DNA of 64,000 nt from Rhodopirellula baltica. GTDB taxonomy: Bacteria > Planctomycetota > Planctomycetia > Pirellulales > Pirellulaceae. Location of the stretch: the NCBI GenBank assembly GCA_002901265.1, contig PPHI01000029.1, positions 1 to 64,000 of the forward strand, written 5' to 3'. Shown here one piece after another: positions 43,301 to 53,600 of this stretch. How positions within the stretch are numbered: position 1 is the first letter of the stretch; every line of letters starts with the position of its first letter. Below the pieces are notes generated by a model that had not been told where the DNA came from, made no database searches, and saw nothing but the letters and a program-made list of their open reading frames with translations. The translations under genes were made by a program, and so were the position numbers.

Positions 43301-44618
43301 AGATCGACGGGTCAAAAGGGTTCTCTACAGTCGGTGACGGATCGACCTTTTCGCTGATCCGTTGGAGCGGCGCGTTCGCAAAGTGGGGGACGTCATGTGG
43401 TGGCAAGCTAGCGGCTTGATCTACAGTCCCCACTTCGTCCGCCCAAGGGTTTGGTGCACTTGGCGTATTGGCCGCGGTCGCGGGGGGATAACTTGCCGAG
43501 TCATTCCATGCCGAATCGGTAGCCCAGGGATTTGGGGCTGACTCGGGTCGCTCGATGATGTTTGCGTTTCGAGTCGGGCTAGCCGTTTCTGTGATGGTAG
43601 ACAGCCACAGGTCGAGGTAGCGCATCATTGGCGAATCGGACTTGCCGAACGTGTGTTTCGGCCCAGCGTGTCCGTCGAGTGCTCGGTTGCGAATTTCGCT
43701 TTCCTGCGGGTTTTGGCGATCAACGAACTGCAAAATCTCTGCAATGTTGTCGCGTGCAGTCGATTCAGGGGCCCACCTAGCACGAGTTGGTGGGTGGAAT
43801 TGAAAGGCGCGTTCGTTGTTGTCGTGTTTGCTATGGCAACCGCTACATCGGTTCATAAAGATCGGTTGAACGCGAGCTTGGTAAAAGTACAGCGACTCCT
43901 CATCGATACCAAGTGATTCGGTCAAGTCTGGCAGGGCCTTCTTCAGGCCACCTTCCGGCACCATGTCATCTGAAACCGGCGACTCGTGAGAGACCGTTTG
44001 GACTGATCCATCGTTTCCACTGTTTGGGTTGGTCGCGCGGTCAAGTTCTGTTCGAAGTCGTGCCGCAATCTGTTTCAGCAGCCGTTGTGTTTCGAAGTCA
44101 TTTGGGTCAATCGATCGCGCCAGCAATGCGTCTTTGGCAGCTTGTCGGATCATGTCGTTTCGCAGATACCAGCGAACGTCACGTTGGATCCCTTCGATGT
44201 CGCTAGCAAAACGATTGTTTGTGCGATGCTCAACCAATTTGTCGAGTGTTACGGCGATCAGGCCAACTTGGCTTCTTGGGATTCGGATGACCGACCCGTC
44301 ACCGCGTTTAATCTCGATCTGTTCACCAAGGACGAGGACGCGGCCGACAAGCAGGTTGTCGTTGCGAAGCAGAACGTAAGACTCAGACGCGGGGACATCA
44401 ACGGGTTCCGCTTCGACAATGCTAGCGGCGGCATTTTCGCGGACCGAAGGGAGGGCGGCTGGCAATTGTTCTGGCGTTATCAAGTCCGGGAACGGAAATG
44501 CATTTGGTGGTGCCGCTGGTGCCTGGGATACGCCGAAAGCTAGCGGCGCGACCAAAAGTCCGGCAAACGCAAATGCGGTCCGAACGGATTGGCGGCGATG
44601 TCGCAGTGGGCTGGGCAT
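43215..44618 (-). CDS. Exported protein with one c-type haem motif
   Basis: 467 residues from ATG 44618. A signal peptide (to about residue 35) is followed by residues 75-200 with beta strands (YVLLRNDNLLVGRVLVLG, then IKRGDGSVIRIP), suggesting a small beta-barrel or sheet. A helical segment follows, then a haem-binding CSGCH at 258-262 in a planctomycete-type cytochrome domain (QARVQPIFMNRCSGCH). The tail after 340 is Pro/Ser/Asn-rich and low complexity. The haem motif is the kind that opens PSD1/PSC domains, but the rest of those multi-domain proteins is absent. It is probably periplasmic; an electron-transfer or structural role is unclear. The last 86 bases overlap the DUF368 gene. Confidence 0.82.
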   Translation of the reverse strand: MPSPLRHRRQSVRTAFAFAGLLVAPLAFGVSQAPAAPPNAFPFPDLITPEQLPAALPSVRENAAASIVEAEPVDVPASESYVLLRNDNLLVGRVLVLGEQIEIKRGDGSVIRIPRSQVGLIAVTLDKLVEHRTNNRFASDIEGIQRDVRWYLRNDMIRQAAKDALLARSIDPNDFETQRLLKQIAARLRTELDRATNPNSGNDGSVQTVSHESPVSDDMVPEGGLKKALPDLTESLGIDEESLYFYQARVQPIFMNRCSGCHSKHDNNERAFQFHPPTRARWAPESTARDNIAEILQFVDRQNPQESEIRNRALDGHAGPKHTFGKSDSPMMRYLDLWLSTITETASPTRNANIIERPESAPNPWATDSAWNDSASYPPATAANTPSAPNPWADEVGTVDQAASLPPHDVPHFANAPLQRISEKVDPSPTVENPFDPSIFNRRFHSDDSPGTPRPIAREPKRLPQRR

Positions 44619-44906
44619 GGCAAAGGCAATGGTCGGCAGGAACAATTCAAGATCTCTTGACGGGCGCGTGTTGAGGCCCTCGCAAACAATGCTGCTAGCA
44701 AGATTGCGCGAATTCTGTCAAGGTTGTTTCCGGCATCCTTGTGCGGTGAGTAGGCTCCGAGAGCTTGACGTTTTCTAGTCCGTTTAGGGTGTGATAGACA
44801 CCGTGAAACAACCGGATTGGTCAATTGCTAACGTGGACCTGAAGCGACAAAGTTGCTATGAACCGGACTTCAAACAGCACGTTTCCATTTCGACTCGAAG
44901 GACCGA

Positions 44907-46352
44907 ATGTCGATTTCTTCCAGCCAACCGCGACTCCTATTCGTTGACGACAACGTTCGTTCCATAGGGGGCCACTACTTGGAATTGGCAAGCTTGCTTG
45001 CTGAGGGGGCGGGGAAAATCGGCTACGAGCCCCATTTGGTCAGCCACGTTGCGCTTGGAGAAGTCGTTCGTGCTGGTGAAACGGATCCTCGATTGAACGT
45101 TTTTCAATTGCAACCGAGGTTTTCGGTTCGGCGGATGGAAAACTGGTCCTTGGGTGTTGATGGTCCGTCACGTTGCCAACGAGATATCCAGGGCCGCCCA
45201 GCAGGACCGCGTTTTCAGCGGCTGCGTCAATTGGCGGCCGATCGGTTGTGTCGGCCAGCGAGACGTCCCGAGCAAATGTTGCAGACTTGGTCACGGCAAT
45301 TTCGCGAGGCTCTCGAAGCGTTCGCGCCCGAGGCGAATGATGTCGTGGTCATCAACACGGGCGGCGACTTTCAAATACTAGCTCTCGCTCATGCGTTGGA
45401 GAACTTTCAGCGGTCTTCCGCATCGGTCCCGCTGCAAGTTCACGTGGTTTTTCATTTTGCTGTTTTTGAAGACCAACATGACGGCCGCGCACAGCTGTTT
45501 GGGCAACAGGTCAATCACGCCGTCAAGTCGATCGAAAAAGCTGGCGGCCATCAAATTCGACTTCATGCAACGACGGAACCGTTGTGTCAGCAACTTTCGC
45601 AGGTCGGTGTCCATGCAACTGCGATTCCCTATCCGACTCGTGCGCCTTGGGGAGAACGCAACTCACCACGTAGCGAGCGCAGCGATACGAAGCGTTTAAA
45701 ACTGTTGCTTGCTGGATTGCCACGTGTGGAGAAAGGACGTGATGAAATGCAGCGTCTGATGCAACTGTTGGAACCCCAGCATTTGCGGACCGGACGTTAC
45801 TGTGTTTCGCTTCAGTGTGATCCAAAGCGATGGCAACGGGTCATTCCGGCTTCCATGCAAGATCTTTATCAGCAAGCCATTCACGACGGTGAATGCAGCG
45901 ATGATACAGGACTGGAAATCCGTCACGGCAATCTTGGTAGCGATGCTTATCACCGCTGGCTCGACAGTGCCGACATCGGATTGTTTCTCTATAACCCCAA
46001 GCGGTACGTCGCGCGTTGCAGCGGAGTGCTGCTGGAGATGATGATCCGCGGTGCCGCGGTGGTTGTGCCGGACGGCTGTTGGTTGGCCGATCAAGTCCGA
46101 TGGGTCGAACGGCAACTCGGTGAACAGCAACTTGGTAGTCAACGTCTTGGCAGCGGGGCGGTCGGCTGGATTTATCAGTCGATCGATCAAATCCCCGAGA
46201 TCCTTGATCAAGCTTTTCAACAGTTCCCCGAGGTCCGGCGGAATTGTCATGCTTGCGCAGAGTTGATTGCGACTGAGCATGCGGCTGAACGCACATTGAT
46301 GCATATGGGAATTCCGAAAGCGTTCTCAGGTGAAAACGTCCGCGCGGCGTAG
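44907..46352 (+). CDS. Glycosyltransferase-like protein (GT-B type)
   Basis: 481 residues, no membrane segment. The N-terminal domain begins LLFVDDNVRSIGGHYLEL, a donor/acceptor loop of GT4-like proteins, and a long middle region contains VVINTGGDFQILALA. The C-terminal Rossmann domain has LLLAGLPRVEKGRDEM and IGLFLYNPKRYVARCSGVLLEMMIRGAAVV, with the E-x7-E-like donor-binding helix. It is the first gene of a pair with the one at 46366, 13 bases apart, and both probably build a surface glycan. Donor and acceptor are not predictable. The start is the ATG in MSISSSQPRLL. Confidence 0.8.
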   Translation: MSISSSQPRLLFVDDNVRSIGGHYLELASLLAEGAGKIGYEPHLVSHVALGEVVRAGETDPRLNVFQLQPRFSVRRMENWSLGVDGPSRCQRDIQGRPAGPRFQRLRQLAADRLCRPARRPEQMLQTWSRQFREALEAFAPEANDVVVINTGGDFQILALAHALENFQRSSASVPLQVHVVFHFAVFEDQHDGRAQLFGQQVNHAVKSIEKAGGHQIRLHATTEPLCQQLSQVGVHATAIPYPTRAPWGERNSPRSERSDTKRLKLLLAGLPRVEKGRDEMQRLMQLLEPQHLRTGRYCVSLQCDPKRWQRVIPASMQDLYQQAIHDGECSDDTGLEIRHGNLGSDAYHRWLDSADIGLFLYNPKRYVARCSGVLLEMMIRGAAVVVPDGCWLADQVRWVERQLGEQQLGSQRLGSGAVGWIYQSIDQIPEILDQAFQQFPEVRRNCHACAELIATEHAAERTLMHMGIPKAFSGENVRAA

Positions 46353-46365
46353 GGTAACCAAACCG

Positions 46366-47517
46366 ATGAAACTGAAACACCTCTTGCGGTATCCGTCACG
46401 CATTCGCACGGCGCGTTCGCTTTTAAAACGCGGCGGCTCCGAGCACTCGAGTGCACGTGGCGTTATCGGGATCGACCTGTATACCGAACAACTGTTGTTT
46501 GATTGTGGTCGGCACCTCGCGTGTCTGGCGGCGACGGCGCAACTCGCCGAGTATGAGATTCATCTTCGCTGTTCGAAGTGGTTGCTTGCCGCGATCGCAC
46601 ACAAGCCGCTTGGCAAGTCATTTTTATCTCTCGGTAATGTGCGTTGGCTCTCACCGAATCAAATCTTCCCCGGACACGCCGTGGTGCTATCGGATGTTGC
46701 CGAGCATCATGCGTTGCGTGTACACGCGGGGCAGCATCTGATCCACATGCTAATCGGCTGTGATGTGATTCCCGGGACGATGGTGATGCCGTATCCCATG
46801 CATCCCAGACAGATATCCGATCTCGCAGTTTTGCAGAGAGATGAGCTACGCCGCCAAGAGAAACGCGGGGTCTTTTTTGCGGGGAATCAAAAGCAGCGAT
46901 ATGGTCGGTCGGCGATGCAAGATCGCTTTGGTGTGATCTCGCGATTGGAAATCGTTTCCACGCTACAGGAGGCTTTTTCGGATCGTGTTTGCACCGAACG
47001 CGACAACGTAAGTGATGGCGTCATTCACTTGCTGGATACGTCCATCAACCCAATCGCACTGGAAGACTGGGTACCAACACTTTCACAGCACCAATTCTTT
47101 GTTTGCTGCCCGGGCGCTTCACAGCCGATGTGTCACAACGTGATCGAAGCGATGAGTGTTGGAGTGATCCCGATCATTGAATATGGAGATCGGTTCCATC
47201 CGGAGCTCCGCGATGGGGAAACCTGCATTGCGTTTCACGGACGCCAAGGTTTGGTCAAAGCAGTCGAGCGAGCTGCGGCAATGCCCGCGCAAGACCGACA
47301 ACGGATCTCGCGGAATGTCTATCGCTACTTTGACCGGAATCTAGATGGCATCCAATTCATGAAGAAAGTGTTTCAAGCGGGGCGTTCACGCAGCGAAGCC
47401 TGTGTTTCGATGCCGTTTCATGAATCCAACTTTTTTGACCCGACTCAGATCGCTGCGGTTGAATTCGACGCGGCGCCAATCGATTCAGCTGACGCATCAG
47501 CAAAGCAGGCCGCATAG
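46366..47517 (+). CDS. Glycosyltransferase-like protein, second of a pair
   Basis: 383 residues from ATG 46366 (GTG 46330 would overlap the previous gene). The best match to known designs is in the C-terminal half: QFFVCCPGASQPMCHNVIEAMSVGVIPIIEYGDRF. This parallels the donor-binding core of exostosin (GT47) or GT1 enzymes, where the E-A-x-x-x-G-x-I-P-I helix-strand holds the nucleotide sugar. The N-terminal half is less typical. No transmembrane segment. It is coupled to the preceding glycosyltransferase and probably works in the same glycan pathway. Exact family uncertain. Confidence 0.7.
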   Translation: MKLKHLLRYPSRIRTARSLLKRGGSEHSSARGVIGIDLYTEQLLFDCGRHLACLAATAQLAEYEIHLRCSKWLLAAIAHKPLGKSFLSLGNVRWLSPNQIFPGHAVVLSDVAEHHALRVHAGQHLIHMLIGCDVIPGTMVMPYPMHPRQISDLAVLQRDELRRQEKRGVFFAGNQKQRYGRSAMQDRFGVISRLEIVSTLQEAFSDRVCTERDNVSDGVIHLLDTSINPIALEDWVPTLSQHQFFVCCPGASQPMCHNVIEAMSVGVIPIIEYGDRFHPELRDGETCIAFHGRQGLVKAVERAAAMPAQDRQRISRNVYRYFDRNLDGIQFMKKVFQAGRSRSEACVSMPFHESNFFDPTQIAAVEFDAAPIDSADASAKQAA

Positions 47518-47633
47518 CCACCATCGACGCGTCGATCGACCACGCCGGCGCGGCAGGTTGTTGGGACTTTCGATTTCTGTTCAACTCTTCCAATTCGTGA
47601 GTTGTCAACTGTCCCACCTCCCTTGCGTCGTTC

Positions 47634-48629
47634 ATGCGAGTACTAGTCACCGGACCTGCGGGGTTTCTCGGCGGAGAAATCGTCGATCAGTTGCTCGAGC
47701 GTGGCGACGAAGTTGTCGGGGTCTCGCGCGGAAGTTATCCCGACGTTGTTGCCAAGGGCGTGGACTATCGCCAGGGTGATCTGACTGACAAAGCCTTCAC
47801 GCTGGAGGCGATCCGGGACGTCGATGTTGTCGTACATACCGCGGCGATTGCCGGAGTGTGGGGACCTGACGAGCAGTTCGAGCGGATCAATACCTCAGCA
47901 ACCGAACATGTGATCGAGGCTTGTCGCAGCAATGGAATCAAGCGGCTTGTCTTTACCAGCAGCCCTAGTGTGACGTTTGACGGGGAGGACCAATGCGAGC
48001 TCGACGAGTCCGCGCCGTACCCGGAACGTTGGTTGTGTGCCTACCCGAGAACGAAGGCTGCTGCGGAACAGTCCGTGTTGGCGTCACATCAATTAGGACA
48101 CCTGCATACCTGCGCACTGCGTCCCCACTTGGTCTGGGGCGAGGACGATCCACACTTGCTGGCACGCGTCATCGACCGAGCGAAGGCGGGGCAGCTCAAA
48201 ATTGTCGGCGACGGTAAGAATTTGATCGACACCGTTCATGTGATCAACGCTGCGGCGGCTCACTTGGATGCGATCGATGCACTTGATCGGCAGCCTGAAA
48301 TTGCCGGGGGGCGAGCTTACTTTATCGCCCAAGATGAGCCTGTAAATTGTTGGCATTGGATCGGAACGATTTGCGAAGCGGCTGGCGTTCCTGTTCCAAG
48401 GAAACGTGTCCCGTATCGGGTGGCCTATTCGGTGGGGGCGATGTTGGAAATGACGTATCAGGTTCTTGGGCGACAAGCTGAGCCGCCAATGACGCGTTTT
48501 GTAGCCGCCCAGTTGGCAAAGCATCACTATTTCGACATCACCGCAGCGAAGGAGCGGCTGGGCTATCGTGTTCGTATTTCGATGGCGGAAGGGCTTCAGC
48601 GGCTACGCGATGCTTGGGCGGCGCGTTAA
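47634..48629 (+). CDS. NAD-dependent SDR, OleD-like 3-oxoalkanoate reductase type
   Basis: 331 residues, extended SDR. The NAD loop is TGPAGFLGG, the catalytic Tyr-Lys pair is in YPRTKAAA, and the active-site Ser lies in FTSSPSVTF. The segment ALRPHLVWGEDDPHLLARVIDRAK with later NLIDTVHVINAA closely follows the OleD/NSDHL-like (3-beta-hydroxysteroid dehydrogenase) branch. OleD reduces a 2-alkyl-3-keto acid in long-chain olefin biosynthesis. Here no OleA, OleB or OleC gene is adjacent, so either it works with distant partners or it acts on another beta-keto or hydroxy substrate. Cytoplasmic. Starts at ATG 47634. Confidence 0.8.
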   Translation: MRVLVTGPAGFLGGEIVDQLLERGDEVVGVSRGSYPDVVAKGVDYRQGDLTDKAFTLEAIRDVDVVVHTAAIAGVWGPDEQFERINTSATEHVIEACRSNGIKRLVFTSSPSVTFDGEDQCELDESAPYPERWLCAYPRTKAAAEQSVLASHQLGHLHTCALRPHLVWGEDDPHLLARVIDRAKAGQLKIVGDGKNLIDTVHVINAAAAHLDAIDALDRQPEIAGGRAYFIAQDEPVNCWHWIGTICEAAGVPVPRKRVPYRVAYSVGAMLEMTYQVLGRQAEPPMTRFVAAQLAKHHYFDITAAKERLGYRVRISMAEGLQRLRDAWAAR

Positions 48630-48703
48630 AATGGGATCGAGTGGTAGCGGCCGTTTGGCACGTCCACCATGTCTATTTCGTTGTTTGTTTTGCCGGGCCA
48701 TCG

Positions 48704-49252
48704 ATGTCGACCAGCGACGTTCGCAGCATTGAATCACTCGAACGGTTTCGTCAGGGGCTATTAAAGCTCGCCGACGATTGGGAGAAAACGCTGCAAGAGA
48801 TCCGCATCAGCGTCCACCGGGCTCAGCGATATTACACCGATGAAGTGCCACGCTATTGGCGGCACCAAACCGAACTTGCCGAACGTGAGCTGACGGAATC
48901 GAAAGACGAGTTACAGCGTAAACAGGCCGCAGCGCGTGCGTCGGACCGAGTCAGTGCGTTGGAGGCTCAAAAACGCGTGGCCCGAGCCAAAGAACGTTTG
49001 GACCTCTGCCGACAGCGTCAACGCGTGGCCAAGTCGCTTTCGATCGAGATCAGTCACCAATGTGACGAAATGCTTGGTCCGCTCGCGGACATGACGGACC
49101 ACAGCGAGACGCAGCTTCCCGCTGCCGCTGCAAAGCTACAGCGTTTGCTCGACGCGTTGCATCGCTACACCGATGCGTCATCGCTTCCGCGACTTGACGA
49201 CCCTGCCGCGGCGGACCTCCGCTCGGGGGACAGTTCGACCGGCGAGTCCTAG
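48704..49252 (+). CDS. Coiled-coil protein of unknown function
   Basis: 182 residues from ATG 48704 (the frame is open further upstream, overlapping the SDR gene). Nearly all of it is one long helix rich in Glu, Arg, Lys and Gln with heptad pattern, about residues 10-155, followed by a Pro/Ser/Asp tail. FliJ-like or filament-scaffold architecture is possible from the shape only. The gene is in the same direction as its neighbours and its stop is 37 bases before the next start, so it probably forms an operon with the following unknown. Confidence 0.7.
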   Translation: MSTSDVRSIESLERFRQGLLKLADDWEKTLQEIRISVHRAQRYYTDEVPRYWRHQTELAERELTESKDELQRKQAAARASDRVSALEAQKRVARAKERLDLCRQRQRVAKSLSIEISHQCDEMLGPLADMTDHSETQLPAAAAKLQRLLDALHRYTDASSLPRLDDPAAADLRSGDSSTGES

Positions 49253-49289
49253 AGCGCTTTTTAGAGACGACCTCCAGATTATCCCACCG

Positions 49290-50507
49290 ATGAATACCGA
49301 AACGACAACGGCCTCCGAGCCTGCGATTGAAATACTCGAAAACGTCCGACGTTCTGGCAGCGACGGGACTCAGATTCTGCAGGGGCTAGTGGATTACTAT
49401 CGCGAACAGCAGTTGCCGATGGAGCTTTTTGAAACTCGCAAATTGTTGATCCGTGATCGCCTCGGTCTGCCGTTGGTGGCGAGTGATGACCAACCGCTGC
49501 GTAGCGAAGAACTGGAACGACAACTCGAATCCGGTCTACTGGAAGCGTGTCGTGAGTCGGGCGAGATGTTGATCCGTCAAGAAAGGATCTTGGAAGGCTA
49601 CACGTATTTACGTCCGTTGGGTGACAACGGGTTGCTGCGTTCGTTGCTGTCTGAGGTCCCAATCACGCAGGACAACTGCGACGAGATGCAGCGTGTGTTG
49701 CTGCATGAAGGAGTCGATGTCGCACGCGGATATCAATCCGTACTCGACTTTCAAGGCACCTGCAACAGTATCACCATCTACGATCAATTCGTGTCGCAAC
49801 GCGGCAAGGCGGATCGACAGGCGGCAGCGAATTGCCTCCTCGATCACTTCTATCGCGAGCTGACATCACTCGTTCGTGAAGACATCATGCACCGTGGCAA
49901 GTCGCCGAGTGACAAGTCGGTCAGCAAAGACGATTCACTGTTCGAGTTGCTTGAAGGCAGGCCGTGGGTATTGAAGGAAGGCGGCTACCATCTCGACACG
50001 ACTCATTTGTCAGCGGCCGTCCGAATCGCGTCGGTGTTGACTGACCCAAAGCAGCTTCGAAAGGCGTGGGAGCTGACGCAGTACGGTCGGCAGCTTCATC
50101 ATCAGTTTCAGTATCCTGGCGACGAGCCATTCGTCGATTTCTATCCCGCTTACGCAGCGTTTTATGGGATTCTGCTAGGTGAAAACGTTGAAGCCGGATT
50201 GAAGTTGTTCCAACGCAAAGCGGTCTCGGTCGATACGTACCAGTACGGCACCGGTGCGCTCGAAACTTACATCGACTTGTTAGATCGCGTCGGGCGACCG
50301 ATCGAAGCGATTGAGTTCGCCGTGTCGCACGCGCCGGAAGATGTACCCGCAGCGACGCTGGTGCCACAGCTACTGGAAATCGCTGTACGCGGAAGAGTCG
50401 CAGGCGACGATTCCGGTTTCGAGCGAATCATGGATTTCTGCATCGACCGCAAAGACTTAATCAGTCTGGCGATCGCCAAGCACGAATCGATCACGAGCCA
50501 AAGCTAG
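49290..50507 (+). CDS. Conserved helical protein of unknown function
   Basis: 405 residues from ATG 49290. Soluble, almost all alpha-helical, with LEGYTYLRPLGDNGLL, YDQFVSQRGKADRQAAANCLLDHFY, FYPAYAAFYGILLGENVEAGLKLF and a C-terminal stretch IDLLDRVGRPIEAIEF that looks like TPR-type helix pairs. I do not recognise the family. It follows the coiled-coil gene with the same direction, which suggests the two products act together. No catalytic motif or signal peptide is visible. Confidence 0.75.
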   Translation: MNTETTTASEPAIEILENVRRSGSDGTQILQGLVDYYREQQLPMELFETRKLLIRDRLGLPLVASDDQPLRSEELERQLESGLLEACRESGEMLIRQERILEGYTYLRPLGDNGLLRSLLSEVPITQDNCDEMQRVLLHEGVDVARGYQSVLDFQGTCNSITIYDQFVSQRGKADRQAAANCLLDHFYRELTSLVREDIMHRGKSPSDKSVSKDDSLFELLEGRPWVLKEGGYHLDTTHLSAAVRIASVLTDPKQLRKAWELTQYGRQLHHQFQYPGDEPFVDFYPAYAAFYGILLGENVEAGLKLFQRKAVSVDTYQYGTGALETYIDLLDRVGRPIEAIEFAVSHAPEDVPAATLVPQLLEIAVRGRVAGDDSGFERIMDFCIDRKDLISLAIAKHESITSQS

Positions 50508-50621
50508 GCGATTGCGAGGCTAAGAAAAACACGGTGCCAGCCGAATGCGTCTGCTGCGGAATTTGCCGGGTCCGCAACCGACGCGATCGACTGACATCGC
50601 GCGTTCCACACCAGAAGTGGA

Positions 50622-53600
50622 TTACCGAATGCCGCGTGGCCGACCGGCAACGGATTGTTGTTCTTCCATGTGGCCGATCGACATTCCGATCCAACCATCA
50701 CGGAGTTCAAATTGCGTGATCTTGGTGTCCTCCGACACGCGATCCTGCAGCAAATCGCCGGAGGTGAGTTGCAGCGGTCGTGAAGGTGCGAGGACTTTGT
50801 TGAAGACAGCACGAACGGGGAATCGAGTTCGCATCGACATGCCGGGGCCGCTGATGCTCAGGTGACCGTCGCGAACCAGTGCCGTGTCGAGTCCATTGAT
50901 CTGTGGAACATAGGACGCACGTACGATAAAGTTTCGCAGTTTCAGGTGGTCGTCGTCTTCAAGTCGGATGATTCTCATCGTGACCCATACCTTGCCGTCT
51001 TCGATTTCGACGGTGATCGGTCGGTGTTTGGCGAACTGGATGCGGATCTCTTCGGGGATGTCGTCGGGAACCGTTTTGTCGCCCATGCCGAGCAGATCAA
51101 AGCATTGCGTCAACACGTCGCGAATCGGCATCACCTCGTTCTGTGGAACCAATTGTTCCAATGTGTTGTTGAGAGCGGATTGGTGAATTTGCAAACTCAT
51201 CAAACTGTCGGCCAAAGCCCGGGGGCGTGGCGTCATCGCAGCCAATTGCCAATCGCCTGCCATTCGATAGCGGGCAATCAATCGTGAATCGGTCGATTGC
51301 ATGTCAACGACTTTGGGTTGCAGTTGCAATCGTGTCAGTGGACCAAAAACCGATTCGCTAAACCGATCGCTCGATTGGTCAACTTTTTCGCGAACGGTAT
51401 CGGAAATCTCGTCGCCAATTTGATCCTGGATCCGTTGACGGGCGATCCGATTCGACAGAGACGCTTTTTCCAGGTATTCCATTTCCGCGAAGGTGCGGAC
51501 CAAGCTTCCCACCAACGGCCATCCGTCGTAGTCCGTGTGGATGCCTCGCAGCCGTGACGTTCCACCGACGCTGACGTCAACTGCGCCCAATTCGATATTG
51601 GACGGCTTGATCGAAATCGCAGTTGAAGCGGAGAACGGGTTGTTGCTGGACGTGCGAACGGCGGCCGGACCACGCATCCCCACGCTTCGTGTGGCGACAC
51701 TACCATCGGTTTGCAAGTCAATTTCCCATGACCCAACTGCCGGACGCAGACGAAGTCCCAGTTGGCTCTCAATCGTGCTCACACCGGTGACGCGGCTGCC
51801 TAGCATCGTGGTGCGAACGGGAACATTGCGCGAGGGGACCTCTGGCAAAAGCTGGTTCAACATTTCATCGCTGATCGACATCCGAACGTTGGCGTTGCGA
51901 TAGAAAACATCAATGTTGTCAGCCAGACGTTGGACGCTGCTATGCCGCGCGTATCGCAGTGCTTGCATCGATTGAGCGACTTCGGCGGTGACCAAGTCGA
52001 TCGCGTTTGATTCCGCTTTCTCAATTTGGTGCAAGAAAGCCGAATAGTCGATCGGACCCGTTGCCCAAGGGCGAATGGCTTTGGCAACCGATTGGACGGC
52101 GTCACCGGAGAGCCAGTGGCGATGAGAATCTTCGAGATTTGGCCATTGGGTTCGCGACAAAAACTTTTGCGACAGCTCCTGACGTTCACCGTCGGTTCCG
52201 TTTGTGAAAGCTTGTTCCAATTCGCCAAGCAACAGGAATTGATTCCAGCCCTCGATGTCACCTGTTTCGGGTAGCGATTGTTTCAGGTTTTCGATCGCCG
52301 CGACAGCGCCGATGAGGTCGTCGCCAACGTATTGAGTTTGTGGGAAATCACCGGAATTGATTTGGTAGATTGGTCCCCAGACGGCCAAACGTCGTTGGAT
52401 CGAGAACGCCGCTTGCAGCCATGCGACCTGTTCGCTTCGAGACTGAATCGCCTCGGCGTGACTGAACGCGTAGCTGCACGATTGGTACAACTGGTTCAGC
52501 ATGTGAAGGACTTGTTCGTCGCCGAGTCGTTTTGCCTGGGGCAATTGTTGCAAGACGTCTCTTACCGAAGCCGACCACTGTAATAGGTCGTCAGAAGAGA
52601 GCACCATTTCAGGACCGACTGGAACACCGGTCGATGCGATTAGGTTCTCGCGGGGTTGCATGGCGACAACACGATCGAGCTGGTCAAGTTGTTCCAGCAG
52701 TTTGGTCGCCACGGGCCAGGCTTTCGAACGGGCTTCGGCAAGTGGGCGTGTCTTGTCGTCTTCGGACAGATCGGCGACGGCGGGCGTTTCATCCGCCAAG
52801 TCGATTCGCTGCATGCCTTGACTGTCGTTCAGTGAAGGGATCATCTGAGCTGACAGATCGGATTGCAACTCTGCAGAAAGCGGAGATTGCGAACGCGATT
52901 CCTTGGCGATTCGCGTTGGAGACGCACCGGTCGATTCGTTGCGTTGGTCGCTCAGTTCGCTCGTTGTCGGTCGTTCGGCCAAACGTGGTGGAACAAGATC
53001 GACGCGAGGGGTATCCGCTTGGCCGACCAGCGGCAATTGCAGTTCTTCGTTGCCGGAGAGCTCGCTTTTTTCCAGTACAGAAGCACCAGCGGTTCGGTCC
53101 AGCAAGTCGGGATCGAGATCGATGACAGGGGCATCGGCCGATGGGGCAGGCGTGCGGTTAGAAACCGTTTCCATGACCGGATCAAAACCGAACAAGTCGC
53201 TTTGACTGTTCAGTGAAGGTGCGGGCAGTGTCGGCGATTGGACGGCGTCGGCCGGAATTCCGATAATTGCTGGCTGCTGAATATTGATTGGCGCGTCGAG
53301 CCAAGACTCAATTGTTGCCAGGCTGTTGGACAGCTTTGGCGCAACCGGTTTTGCCGCAGTGACGCTCGTTTCGGGTTTGGTAAACGCCGGGGCTTTAATG
53401 GTGACCGATGGCAGGGTATTGACCGTGTCGTGTTTCACGACTTTGGCTGGGATTTCAGCGACGACAAAGCTATCAGGCTCGCGGATCTCAATTTGTCCCA
53501 TCGTCGGGAGGCTGATTTCGCCATCGGGGTGAGCCAGCGACAGCCAAAGGCCGTTCGCACGTCGCGCCAACGCTTTGATGAAAGCGTCTTTTTGGAGCGT